A DNA stretch of 14,822 nt from Gammaproteobacteria bacterium (GTDB taxonomy: Bacteria > Pseudomonadota > Gammaproteobacteria > Xanthomonadales > Wenzhouxiangellaceae). The DNA lies in the NCBI GenBank assembly GCA_003561495.1, contig PWWM01000236.1, forward strand, positions 1 to 14,822, given 5' to 3'. Shown here one piece after another: positions 1-6,930 of this stretch (positions are counted from its first letter, which is position 1; the number at the start of each line of letters is the position of its first letter). The notes beneath the pieces were generated by a model. That model saw only the letters and a list, made by a program, of their open reading frames with translations, did no database searches and was not told where the DNA came from. Position numbers and translations under genes: made by a program.

Positions 1-203
1 AGGGCCAGGACAACCTGCTCGACCAGGATCCGACCCTCAAGCGCTCCATCCTGCTACGTAACCCCTACGTCGATCCCATGAGTTTCACCCAGGTCGACCT
101 GCTGGCCAAGTGGCGCTCCGGTGATCGCCAGGACGAGCAACTGGAACAGGCTCTCATCGCCAGCGTCCACGGCATCGCCCAGGGCTTGCAGAACACCGGT
201 TGA
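1..203 (+). CDS. ppc: Phosphoenolpyruvate carboxylase, C-terminal fragment
   Basis: The reading frame is open from base 3 to a TGA at 201-203 and encodes the last 66 residues of a protein whose start lies outside the window. The fragment contains LRNPYVDPMSFTQVDLL and ends ...IAQGLQNTG. Both are hallmarks of the C-terminus of bacterial PEP carboxylase, whose terminal -RNTG/-QNTG residues belong to the active-site and tetramer region. The enzyme adds bicarbonate to phosphoenolpyruvate to make oxaloacetate and refills the TCA cycle. The catalytic histidines and the rest of the barrel are outside the window. No terminator hairpin is obvious in the 62 bases before the next gene, so readthrough into the NRDE gene is possible. 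The identification rests on a short but very characteristic tail. Confidence 0.93.
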   Translation, partial: GQDNLLDQDPTLKRSILLRNPYVDPMSFTQVDLLAKWRSGDRQDEQLEQALIASVHGIAQGLQNTG

Positions 204-265
204 AGTAGTGAAGAGCAGGCCAAGGTGATCTTGTCGATGATTTTCAATGCTGAAGCCCAAAACGT

Positions 266-1021
266 ATGTGTCTGATTGCGTTGGCTTTCAACCCTGGAAA
301 ATCTCGGCACCTGCTGCTGGTGGCCAACCGGGACGAGTTTCACGAACGTCCAACCCGCCCCATGGCCTGGTGGCAGTGGCCGGATGGCCTTCTGGCCGGT
401 CGTGATGAACGCGCCGGCGGAACCTGGCTGGCGGTCTCCCGAAACGGTCGCTTTGCCGCGGTGACCAATATTCGTGATCCCAAGGCCGAGGCTGGGCGCC
501 GATCCCGCGGACGCTTGCCCTTCGAGTACTTTCAAACGGATTCCGATCCGGAAAGTTACGTACGTCGGGTTTATGAACAGCGGGCCGAAACCGGCCCATT
601 CAATCTGCTGGCGGGCGACCGCAGCCAACTATGGCATTGCTCCAGTCAGGTTTCACCGTGTCGGATCGAGCCGGGCGTGCATGCACTGTCCAATGGCCGA
701 CTGGATGATCCCTGGCCGAAGTCCAGGCGAGTCGCACGGGCGCTCAGTGGGCTGCTGGATTCTCCTGCAGAACCGGATGCGGAACGCCTGTTTGATTTGA
801 TGAACGATCGCCAGCCGGCGCCGGATGAGGAATTGCCCGATACCGGCATCGGGCTGGCGGTCGAGCGCGTGTTGTCGCCGCCGTTCATCGTCACGCCTCA
901 CTACGGCACGCGTTGCACCACCCTGGTCAGCCTGGGGGCTCATTCACGGGTCGTGGAGCGGCGTTTCGGCGCCGATGGCGAGCGGACCGGAGAGATCGAG
1001 TACCGCTTTCAGTTGTTGTAA
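266..1021 (+). CDS. NRDE/TANGO2 family protein
   Basis: This is a 251-residue protein of the NRDE (TANGO2, Ser-rich Ntn-like) family. It starts MCLIALAF, with Cys2 in the position proposed as an N-terminal nucleophile, and has the family signature NRDE at residues 21-24 followed by FHERPT. Downstream, GGTWLAVSRNGRFAAVTN is also typical of the family. The length matches bacterial members, which usually run 240-270 residues. The biochemical role in bacteria is not settled. The eukaryotic TANGO2/HRG-9 relatives are linked to heme trafficking and lipid metabolism, and that should not be transferred here as fact. The ATG at 266 is chosen because it gives the invariant MC start, although the upstream Shine-Dalgarno match is weak. 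The gene ends 7 bases from the convergent PhoH gene, leaving no room for a separate terminator. The identification is firm and the function unknown. Confidence 0.9.
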   Translation: MCLIALAFNPGKSRHLLLVANRDEFHERPTRPMAWWQWPDGLLAGRDERAGGTWLAVSRNGRFAAVTNIRDPKAEAGRRSRGRLPFEYFQTDSDPESYVRRVYEQRAETGPFNLLAGDRSQLWHCSSQVSPCRIEPGVHALSNGRLDDPWPKSRRVARALSGLLDSPAEPDAERLFDLMNDRQPAPDEELPDTGIGLAVERVLSPPFIVTPHYGTRCTTLVSLGAHSRVVERRFGADGERTGEIEYRFQLL

Positions 1022-1028
1022 CCCCGAG

Positions 1029-2420
1029 CTACAGCGTTTCGGATGCGAAATCGGCCAGTCTTGAGCGTTCTCCGCGGCGCAGGGTGACGTGCCCGGCGTG
1101 GCGCCAATGCTTGAAACGGTCGACCGCGAAAGTCAGCCCGGAGGTGGTTTCGGTCAGGTAGGGTGTATCGATCTGTTCGATATTGCCCAGGCAGACGATC
1201 TTGGTGCCGGGACCGGCCCGGGTGATCAGCGTTTTCATCTGCTTGGGAGTCAGATTCTGGGCCTCGTCAATGATCAGGTAGCGACTCAGGAAAGTGCGTC
1301 CGCGCATGAAGTTCAGCGCGCGGATCTTGATGCGTGAGGCCAGCAGATCGTTGGTCGCCGCCCGGCCCCAATCGCCGCCATCATTATCGGACTCGGTCAG
1401 TACTTCCAGGTTGTCGGTCAGCGCACCCATCCACGGGGTCATTTTCTCTTCCTCCGTACCGGGCAGGAAACCGATGTCCTCGCCAACCGAGACCGTCGCC
1501 CGGGTCATGAGAATTTCGCGATAGATCTTCTCATCAAGCGTCTGGGCCAGACCGGCGGCCAGCGCCAGCAGGGTTTTTCCGGTGCCGGCCGTGCCCAGCA
1601 GTGTCAAGAAGTCGATATCGGGATCCATCAGCAGATTCAGGGCAAAGTTCTGCTCGGGGTTGCGCGCCTGGATCCCCCAGACTTCGCTTTGCGTGCGCCG
1701 ATAATCCTGAGCGACCTCCAGAACGATGCTGTCGTTGTCGACTTTTCTGACCAGGGCTTCGAGTCCGTTGTCCCCGGCCAGGCGCAGACACTGGTTGGGA
1801 TACCACTCATCGTCGGCCTGGCGCGCCATCCGGTAGTAGGTCCGTCCTTCTTCGGTCCATGAGTCCCGGGTGGCATGGGCATCCCAGAAGGAGTTATCGA
1901 GTTCGCGCAAGCCGGTATACAGCAGGCTCAGATCATCCAGCGCACGGTCGTTGTGGTAGTCCTCGGCCACGATGCCGTGAATGGTGGCCTTGATCCGCAG
2001 GTTGATGTCTTTCGAGACCAGGATGACCTGCTTGTCGGGAAACTTGCGCGACAGGCTCAACGCGGCCAGCAGGATTTCATTGTCGGCCAGGCCCCGGTCG
2101 CCAACCAGGTCGCCGCCGTTGTCGAGTTTTTCAGTCTGGAAATACAGTCGCCCCGTACCGGCCTTGAGGTTCAGGCCTTCGGGTTCGTTCAAGGGAACAC
2201 CGTTTTCCAGCTTGTCGCCGGGCCGCATCATGGATCCCAGAAAACGGCTCGCCTGGCGAACATTGCGGGCGACTTCAGAGACGCCCTTTTTCGAGCGGTC
2301 GAGTTCTTCCAGCACAATCATGGGCAGAAAGATATCGTGTTCGGCGAAACGGAACATTGCCGTGGGATCGTGCATCAGCACGTTGGTATCAAGCAGGTAC
2401 AGACGGGCTTTTTCAGCCAT
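1029..2420 (-). CDS. PIN domain-PhoH ATPase fusion protein (PhoH2 type)
   Basis: This 463-residue protein joins two domains. The N-terminal PIN nuclease domain (about residues 5-145) starts LYLLDTNVLMHD, with the acidic residue D11, a second acidic site at E38/E39, D113 in LADNE and D138 in SKDINLR. The C-terminal PhoH ATPase domain (about 245-463) has Walker A GTAGTGKT at 276-283 and Walker B LIIDEAQN with D385-E386. Proteins of this architecture (PhoH2; YlaK in Bacillus) have been reported as sequence-influenced RNA helicase/ribonucleases, so an RNA turnover role in the cytoplasm is likely. The usual metal-binding acidic residues and the P-loop are present, so both activities look intact. 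The start is supported by TGGAG about nine bases upstream of the ATG. The gene lies 48 bases downstream of bcp on the same strand and is probably co-transcribed with it. This is distinct from the shorter E. coli PhoH/YbeZ proteins, which lack the PIN domain. Confidence 0.93.
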   Translation of the reverse strand: MAEKARLYLLDTNVLMHDPTAMFRFAEHDIFLPMIVLEELDRSKKGVSEVARNVRQASRFLGSMMRPGDKLENGVPLNEPEGLNLKAGTGRLYFQTEKLDNGGDLVGDRGLADNEILLAALSLSRKFPDKQVILVSKDINLRIKATIHGIVAEDYHNDRALDDLSLLYTGLRELDNSFWDAHATRDSWTEEGRTYYRMARQADDEWYPNQCLRLAGDNGLEALVRKVDNDSIVLEVAQDYRRTQSEVWGIQARNPEQNFALNLLMDPDIDFLTLLGTAGTGKTLLALAAGLAQTLDEKIYREILMTRATVSVGEDIGFLPGTEEEKMTPWMGALTDNLEVLTESDNDGGDWGRAATNDLLASRIKIRALNFMRGRTFLSRYLIIDEAQNLTPKQMKTLITRAGPGTKIVCLGNIEQIDTPYLTETTSGLTFAVDRFKHWRHAGHVTLRRGERSRLADFASETL

Positions 2421-2468
2421 GGCCGCAATGACTCCAGATCAAGCGATGGTGGACGGGGTGACGATGAG

Positions 2469-2933
2469 TCAGTTCAGGCCCTGTACGGCTTCGAGAACTT
2501 CCTCAACGTGGCCGGGAACGCGAACCTTGCGCCACTCCCGAACCAGTTTGCCGTCAGCATCGAACAAGAAAGTGCTGCGCTCGATGCCCATGACCTTCTT
2601 GCCATACATGTTCTTTTCCTTGATGACATCGAATTCCCGGCACAGCTTCTCTTCGGTATCGGCCAGCAGAGGGAAGGGGAACTCATGCTTGGCGGCAAAC
2701 TTTTCGTGACTGGTGACCTTGTCGCGTGAGATGCCGACTATCTCGCATCCGGCCGATTGGAATTGATCGTAGAGGTCACGGAACGTCTCGCCCTGGCGGG
2801 TGCAACCCGGCGTGTTGTCTCGCGGGTAGAAGTAAACCACCAGTGCTTGACCGCCAAGGTCGGCCAAAGAGAGTTCACGGTCACCGGTTGCCGGCAGTGT
2901 GGTTTTGGAAAGCATGGGCTTTTTTGTGGACAT
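2469..2933 (-). CDS. bcp: Thioredoxin-dependent thiol peroxidase (Bcp/PrxQ)
   Basis: This 154-residue peroxiredoxin belongs to the Bcp/PrxQ class and reduces hydrogen peroxide and organic hydroperoxides in the cytoplasm. The active-site stretch YFYPRDNTPGCTRQGETFRD places the peroxidatic cysteine at C44, with the conserved T41 and P42 before it. The resolving cysteine found five residues later in E. coli Bcp is replaced by E49. The only other cysteines are C63 and C98, so this is a 1-Cys-like or atypical member of the family. The C-terminal motifs GIERSTFLFDADGKL and WRKVRVPGHVEEVLE are typical. The start at 2933 lacks a strong Shine-Dalgarno, and M7 is a weaker alternative. The gene is divergent from dapA, as in many gammaproteobacteria, and precedes the PIN-PhoH gene. 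The family call is secure. Confidence 0.95.
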   Translation of the reverse strand: MSTKKPMLSKTTLPATGDRELSLADLGGQALVVYFYPRDNTPGCTRQGETFRDLYDQFQSAGCEIVGISRDKVTSHEKFAAKHEFPFPLLADTEEKLCREFDVIKEKNMYGKKVMGIERSTFLFDADGKLVREWRKVRVPGHVEEVLEAVQGLN

Positions 2934-2961
2934 GAGATGAAATATTCGTTAATTCAGGAAC

Positions 2962-2983
2962 TTGAGTTGTCGAGATCACTCAA
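2962..2983. promoter_or_regulatory. Inverted repeat in the bcp-dapA divergent spacer
   Basis: A perfect 6-base dyad, TTGAGT and ACTCAA separated by 10 bases, lies in the 150-base spacer (2934-3083) between the divergent bcp and dapA genes. Its size and spacing suit an operator for a dimeric regulator, but it does not match an OxyR or other consensus I can name. I could not find a convincing -35/-10 pair for either gene in the spacer. The dyad could be chance. Confidence 0.25.
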
Positions 2984-3083
2984 ACGAGCGTCTCATCGGT
3001 TAGACTGAAACCTAACGTAGCAGAATACGTGTGAGTCGATTGGCTCGCAAGCCCATTGAGACCGGAAATAGACTGGAGAATCG

Positions 3084-3968
3084 ATGTTCCACGGTTCAAT
3101 TGTAGCCCTGGTTACCCCAATGACTTCGACCGGTGAGGTGGACAAGTCCCGCTGGCTGGCGCTGCTGGATTGGCATTTGGTTCAGGGGAGCGACGGCGTT
3201 GTGGTGGCCGGAACAACCGGAGAATCGGTCACACTGACCGCTGACGAATTTGCCTGGCTGCTGTCGAGTGCAGTTGAGCGGGCGGATGGCAGAATGAAGG
3301 TATTGGCTGGAACCGGGGCCTCCTCGACTGCCGAGGCGATTGAGCGCACCCGGTTGGCCGCTCAATTTTCCCCCGATGCTGCACTGGTAGTGGTTCCGGC
3401 CTACAACCGGCCTTCGCAACGTGGCCTCGACGCTCATTTTCGCGCGGTTGCCGATGCTGCGGGAATCCCTGTGGTCTTGTACAACGTGCCGTCACGAACA
3501 GCGGTGGACCTGTTGCCGGAAACCAGTCTGCGGTTGAATGAGCATGACAACATCGTCGCGATCAAGGAGGCGGTGGGGACTGCCGATCGGCTGGCCGAAT
3601 TGCGTGCCGGCGGCATGCCGGTGCTCAGCGGAGATGATCCAACCTGCTGCGAACGCATGCTGGAGGGAGCCGATGGCGTGATTTCCGTGGCTGCCAATGT
3701 CATCCCCGCCCAGTTTGCCCGACTATGTCGGCATGCGCTGGCCGGAGAGGCAGACCGTGCGCGTACCGAAAATTCGAGATTTTCAGAGCTTTACGATTTT
3801 CTGTCTGTCGAGTCAAACCCGGTGCCCGTGAAGTGGCTACTGGCGCAGATGGGTCGCATCGGACCCGGCATTCGCTTGCCGCTGGTAGACCTTGACGAGC
3901 GGTTCCACGGACGCGGCCGAGCCTTGATGAATGAATTGCCGCTGGACGTGGCCGCCGATGTTGCATAA
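3084..3968 (+). CDS. dapA: 4-hydroxy-tetrahydrodipicolinate synthase
   Basis: This 294-residue protein condenses pyruvate with aspartate semialdehyde, the first committed step to diaminopimelate and lysine. All key residues are present. GTTGES at 43-48 carries T44 and T45, which bind pyruvate and belong to the proton relay. Y133 lies in YNVPSRT. K161 in AIKEAVG is the lysine that forms the Schiff base, at the same number as in E. coli. The length equals the family norm. The start is well supported by GGAG six bases upstream of the ATG at 3084. The gene is divergent from bcp and is followed after 61 bases by a bamC-like lipoprotein gene, the same dapA-bamC order as E. coli. The gcvR gene that sits beside dapA in E. 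coli is absent. Confidence 0.97.
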   Translation: MFHGSIVALVTPMTSTGEVDKSRWLALLDWHLVQGSDGVVVAGTTGESVTLTADEFAWLLSSAVERADGRMKVLAGTGASSTAEAIERTRLAAQFSPDAALVVVPAYNRPSQRGLDAHFRAVADAAGIPVVLYNVPSRTAVDLLPETSLRLNEHDNIVAIKEAVGTADRLAELRAGGMPVLSGDDPTCCERMLEGADGVISVAANVIPAQFARLCRHALAGEADRARTENSRFSELYDFLSVESNPVPVKWLLAQMGRIGPGIRLPLVDLDERFHGRGRALMNELPLDVAADVA

Positions 3969-4029
3969 ACTGGCCGGCTTGCATGAAATCATGTTGACTA
4001 TTCGAACTCACCCGTTCTTCAAGGGGTTT

Positions 4030-4659
4030 ATGAATCATCAATTGGTAATGACCAGAGTCCTGCTGATCGTACTTGCAGTGTTGCTGACCACGGGTTGCTT
4101 CAATCGTGACCGCCAGCCGGTCTACGTGGATAGTGATGAAGTGGCCGAAATCCAGGCGCCGCCTGAACTGACCACGCCGCGGATTCGGACCACCTACCTG
4201 GTGCCCGGCTATTCCCTGCCGGAGCTTGCCGCCGTCGGCGACGAGGCTCGTCCTCCGCGAGTCCTGACCAGCGCCGATGCCGAGCGATCCCGGTCGCATA
4301 TTCGATTTGGGCCCACTGGCCTGTATCTTCGCGTTGACGATGAGCCTGATAGTGTCTGGCAGCGCCTGAGCTTCACCCTCAATCGTTCGGGGATGAACGT
4401 GCGCTCTGTGGATGATTCGGCTCGTCGTTACCGGGTTCACTACGAGCATGACCCGATCGACATCGAGCGAACCGGATTGGCGCGTTTTGCCTTCTGGCGC
4501 AGAAATGATTCTCTCGATTACAGCGGGGAATATCTGCTCGAGGTGCATCCGGATGGCAGCCGGCACACCCGTGTCAGCCTGCTGGATGCCGACGGAAATG
4601 TCATCGACATGGAGCGTGCCGAGTTCGTGCTTTCCGTACTGCGCGAAGAATTGGGTTAA
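4030..4659 (+). CDS. bamC: BamC/NlpB-like outer membrane assembly lipoprotein, short form
   Basis: This 209-residue lipoprotein follows dapA. The start at 4030 gives a lipoprotein signal of 22 residues with a hydrophobic core and lipobox LTTG-C23, and AAGGGG sits just upstream. ATG 4048 (MTRVLL) is a workable alternative, and the frame is open further upstream to 3931. Residue +2 after the lipidated cysteine is Phe, so sorting to the outer membrane is expected. A proline-rich segment follows (about residues 38-62), resembling the BamD-binding stretch of BamC. The rest forms a single compact domain from about residue 90 (DDEPDSVWQRLSFTLNRSG) resembling the helix-grip domain of the NlpB/DapX family. 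E. coli BamC has about 344 residues and two such domains, so this protein appears to lack the second. The assignment rests on position, lipobox and this domain. The gene ends 5 bases from convergent fdxA. Confidence 0.75.
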   Translation: MNHQLVMTRVLLIVLAVLLTTGCFNRDRQPVYVDSDEVAEIQAPPELTTPRIRTTYLVPGYSLPELAAVGDEARPPRVLTSADAERSRSHIRFGPTGLYLRVDDEPDSVWQRLSFTLNRSGMNVRSVDDSARRYRVHYEHDPIDIERTGLARFAFWRRNDSLDYSGEYLLEVHPDGSRHTRVSLLDADGNVIDMERAEFVLSVLREELG

Positions 4660-4664
4660 CCCGA

Positions 4665-4988
4665 TCAGCGCTCCAGGTACTGCAGCTTGTCGGGGACATC
4701 CTCCCACTCCTTGGCATCGTCCGGCGCCGGCTTCATTTCCGAGATGACCGGCCACTGTCTGGACAATTCGGCATTGAGTTCCAGGAATTTCTCCTGGCCG
4801 GCCGGCAAATCATCCTCGGGGTAGATTGCTTCGACCGGGCATTCGGGTTCGCACAAGGTGCAGTCGATACACTCTTCCGGGTCGATGGCCAGGAAGTTGG
4901 GGCCTTCGTGAAAGCAGTCGACCGGGCAGACTTCAACGCAGTCTGTGTATTTGCATTTGATACAGTTTTCGGTGACGACAAAAGTCAT
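4665..4988 (-). CDS. fdxA: Seven-iron ferredoxin ([3Fe-4S][4Fe-4S], FdxA type)
   Basis: This 107-residue ferredoxin closely resembles Azotobacter ferredoxin I. The cysteine pattern is C9-X2-C12-X4-C17-X3-C21-P, then C40-X2-C43-X2-C46-X3-C50-P. By homology C9, C17 and C50 hold the [3Fe-4S] cluster and C21, C40, C43 and C46 the [4Fe-4S] cluster. C12 and C25 are the usual extra cysteines. The acidic C-terminal tail (about residues 60-107) is typical. It is a cytoplasmic low-potential electron carrier whose partner cannot be told from the context. The start MTFVVTENC is the family's conserved N-terminus. An extended -10-like element in the spacer with pcnB could serve as its promoter. The gene is monocistronic on this strand, with bamC convergent at its 3' end. 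Confidence 0.95.
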   Translation of the reverse strand: MTFVVTENCIKCKYTDCVEVCPVDCFHEGPNFLAIDPEECIDCTLCEPECPVEAIYPEDDLPAGQEKFLELNAELSRQWPVISEMKPAPDDAKEWEDVPDKLQYLER

Positions 4989-5010
4989 TGGGCTGGATTC
5001 CGTTGAAGTG

Positions 5011-5039
5011 TTAAGCGGGTGCGGTGGAAATGCTAAAAT
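5011..5039 (+). promoter_or_regulatory. Predicted extended -10 promoter for pcnB-folK-panBC
   Basis: TGCTAAAAT at 5031-5039 is an extended -10 element (TGn plus TAAAAT, five of six bases matching TATAAT). A weak -35-like TTAAGC lies at 5011-5016 with a 17-base spacer. Transcription would start near 5046, about 35 bases before the pcnB ATG. It is an AT-rich island in a GC-rich context and lies in the right place, but it is a sequence match only. Confidence 0.5.
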
Positions 5040-5048
5040 GGTGAATTG

Positions 5049-5077
5049 ATTTTACCAAACTGGACTGCAGCCTGTGG
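5049..5077 (-). promoter_or_regulatory. Predicted extended -10 promoter for fdxA
   Basis: On the minus strand TGGTAAAAT (5057 down to 5049) forms an extended -10 element with TAAAAT, five of six matching the consensus. No good -35 is visible 17 bases upstream (CCACAG), which extended -10 promoters can tolerate. The start would fall near 5042, giving an fdxA leader of roughly 50 bases. It overlaps the opposing pcnB promoter, and the two TAAAAT boxes form a dyad with a 9-base gap. Confidence 0.4.
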
Positions 5078-5080
5078 ACA

Positions 5081-6397
5081 ATGCACAGGCCATTGCCATT
5101 GAACCGTTCTTCTCAAGCTTCGGATAATTCCCGTCAAGTGCGCGTGATCGAGTGCAAGGATCACGGCATCCAATCACGCCATGTCAGCGCCAATGCCTGC
5201 AAGGTCATCGAACGCCTGCAACAGGCTGGACATGCTGCCTACATCGTGGGTGGGAGTATCCGCGACCTGTTGCTGGGCCATCGTCCCAAGGATTTCGATG
5301 TCGCCACCAGTGCAACCCCCGAGCAGGTTCGCGAATTGATGCGCAATGCCCGCTTGATCGGGCGACGTTTTCGCCTGGCCCACGTGCGTTTTGGGCGAGA
5401 GATCATCGAAGTAGCGACTTTTCGCGGCGGTGGTGATCATGAAGAGGATAGCGAGCATCGGGAAGTCGAAAAGGGGCGCTTGATTCGCGATAATGTGTAC
5501 GGGACCGAATCCGAGGATGCGCAACGGCGTGATTTCACCATCAACGCCCTGATGTATGACCCGGCCACCGAGACGATTCGGGATCACATCGGTGGCTATG
5601 ACGATGTCTTGGGGCGTCGCTTGAAGCTCATCGGTGATCCGCAGACTCGTTACCGGGAAGATCCTGTTCGCCTGCTCAGGGCGGTACGTTTCATGGTCAA
5701 GCTGGATCTGACCATGGATCCGGAGACCGCTGGTCCGATGGTGTCCATGGCCCCGTTGTTGCGTGATATCCCACCAGCCAGGTTATTTGATGAAATCCTC
5801 AAGCTTTTCCTGTCCGGTTGCGCCTGGCCGACCTACCAGGCGCTCGTGCGCCAGGCATTGTGGGGCGAATTGTTTCCCGGCCTGTTCGAGGATCCCGCCC
5901 AGCCTCCGCCATTGGTCGAGCAGGCGCTGAGAAATACCGATCAGCGGGTTGCCGAGGGTTTGCCGGTCACACCGGGTTTTCTATTCGCCGCCTTTCTGTG
6001 GCCACGGGTCAAGTCGCGGGCCGATGAACTGGTCGAAAGCGGATTGGCCCCGGTCGAGGCCCTGGCCGAGGCGGGTGAAGAGGCCATGGCAGCCCAGGCG
6101 AAGCGCGTGGCCATTCACCGACGGTTTTCCACCATGTCCAAGGAAATCTGGTGCATGCAACCGCGATTCGAGAGACGCCGTGGCAAGCGTGCCCTGCGCC
6201 TGATCAATGAGCGCCGCTTTCGGGCGGCCTATGATTTTCTGTTGCTGCGCGTACTTGAGGAGCCCGAGCTTGAGGAGCTGGCGGAATGGTGGACCCGCAT
6301 CCAGGCGGTCGACAACGACGAAAAGCTCAAGATGGTGCACCCGGGCGGCAAGGGGCGTCGGCGTCGTCGCCCACGCAAGCGAAAGGCCGCACAATGA
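5081..6397 (+). CDS. pcnB: Poly(A) polymerase I
   Basis: This 438-residue class II nucleotidyltransferase adds 3' poly(A) tails to RNA and so promotes degradation by exonucleases. The catalytic head has GGSIRDLLLG (57-66) and KDFDVAT with the metal-binding D71 and D73. RRDFTINALMYD and RYREDPVRLLRAVRF, further conserved nucleotide-binding motifs, follow. The protein ends in a very basic tail (GGKGRRRRRPRKRKAAQ) as seen in PAP I, probably for RNA binding. Poly(A) polymerase is favoured over tRNA CCA-adding enzyme because of the LIGRRFRLAHVRFGREIIEVATFRG region, the basic tail and the folK neighbour. The ATG at 5081 is the first in-frame start in the spacer but has a poor Shine-Dalgarno, and weak initiation is known for pcnB in E. 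coli. The stop overlaps the folK start by 4 bases. Confidence 0.94.
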   Translation: MHRPLPLNRSSQASDNSRQVRVIECKDHGIQSRHVSANACKVIERLQQAGHAAYIVGGSIRDLLLGHRPKDFDVATSATPEQVRELMRNARLIGRRFRLAHVRFGREIIEVATFRGGGDHEEDSEHREVEKGRLIRDNVYGTESEDAQRRDFTINALMYDPATETIRDHIGGYDDVLGRRLKLIGDPQTRYREDPVRLLRAVRFMVKLDLTMDPETAGPMVSMAPLLRDIPPARLFDEILKLFLSGCAWPTYQALVRQALWGELFPGLFEDPAQPPPLVEQALRNTDQRVAEGLPVTPGFLFAAFLWPRVKSRADELVESGLAPVEALAEAGEEAMAAQAKRVAIHRRFSTMSKEIWCMQPRFERRRGKRALRLINERRFRAAYDFLLLRVLEEPELEELAEWWTRIQAVDNDEKLKMVHPGGKGRRRRRPRKRKAAQ

Positions 6398-6930
6398 ACA
6401 AGGCCTGGATTGGTCTGGGCAGTAATCTCGGAGCATCGATAGCGATCCTCGGAGAGTCCATCCAGCACATCGCCCAGCTTGAGCGAACACGCCTCGACCA
6501 AGTCTCGCCGGCTTACCGAACCCGGGCCTGGGGTGTGATCGATCAGCCCGACTTCATCAATGCCGTGGTGGCCGTGGATACCGCCCAGGAGCCTGGCCAG
6601 TTGCTCGAGAACCTGCTGCAGATCGAGCGCGAACTGGGCCGCACCCGAAATGGTTTGCGCTGGGGGCCGCGCCTGATTGATCTGGATCTGCTGGTCTTTT
6701 CGGATCTGCAATTGAACGAACCGGATCTGGTTGTTCCTCATCCACGCCTTCAACAGCGAGCTTTCGTGCTGGTGCCATTGAATGATCTCTCTCCAGGTCT
6801 GCAGGTTCCCGGGCGGGGTACGGTCGGAGAGCTGCTGCTGGACCTTGAGGAGGCTGATCGAAACTCGGTCCAGATACTGGCCGAATGGAGCGGCTCCGAC
6901 TGGAATATCATTGAAAGAGAGGTTTCATGA
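6394..6930 (+). CDS. folK: 2-amino-4-hydroxy-6-hydroxymethyldihydropteridine pyrophosphokinase (HPPK)
   Basis: This 178-residue enzyme transfers pyrophosphate from ATP to 6-hydroxymethyl-7,8-dihydropterin in folate synthesis. The start MNKAWIGLGSNLG has the family's GLGSNLG motif at 7-13. PRLIDLDLL contains the magnesium-binding D96 and D98 (E. coli D95 and D97), preceded by the R-x-G-L-R-W-G ATP-binding stretch, and VPHPRLQQRAFVLVPL is the conserved pterin-side segment. The ATG at 6394 overlaps the pcnB TGA (ATGA), so translation is probably coupled. The frame stays open upstream to 6286, but that region lies inside pcnB and lacks family similarity. The stop overlaps panB in the same ATGA manner. 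pcnB-folK is a conserved gammaproteobacterial pair. Confidence 0.96.
   Translation: MNKAWIGLGSNLGASIAILGESIQHIAQLERTRLDQVSPAYRTRAWGVIDQPDFINAVVAVDTAQEPGQLLENLLQIERELGRTRNGLRWGPRLIDLDLLVFSDLQLNEPDLVVPHPRLQQRAFVLVPLNDLSPGLQVPGRGTVGELLLDLEEADRNSVQILAEWSGSDWNIIEREVS

Noticed and set aside
1875..2729. A 284-codon plus-strand open frame antisense to PIN-PhoH and bcp
   Set aside because: Both opposite-strand genes have full motif sets. The antisense product is low in recognisable structure and spans two genes and their spacer.
4653..4662. GGGTTAACCC palindrome at the bamC stop as a terminator
   Set aside because: A 10-base palindrome has no loop and no T run. It is too short for a hairpin terminator and overlaps coding sequence.
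3700..4755. A 351-codon minus-strand open frame antisense to the dapA end and bamC
   Set aside because: It lies opposite two genes with clear homology (dapA motifs, lipobox protein), starts inside fdxA, and its translation has no recognisable domain. Long antisense frames are common in GC-rich DNA.
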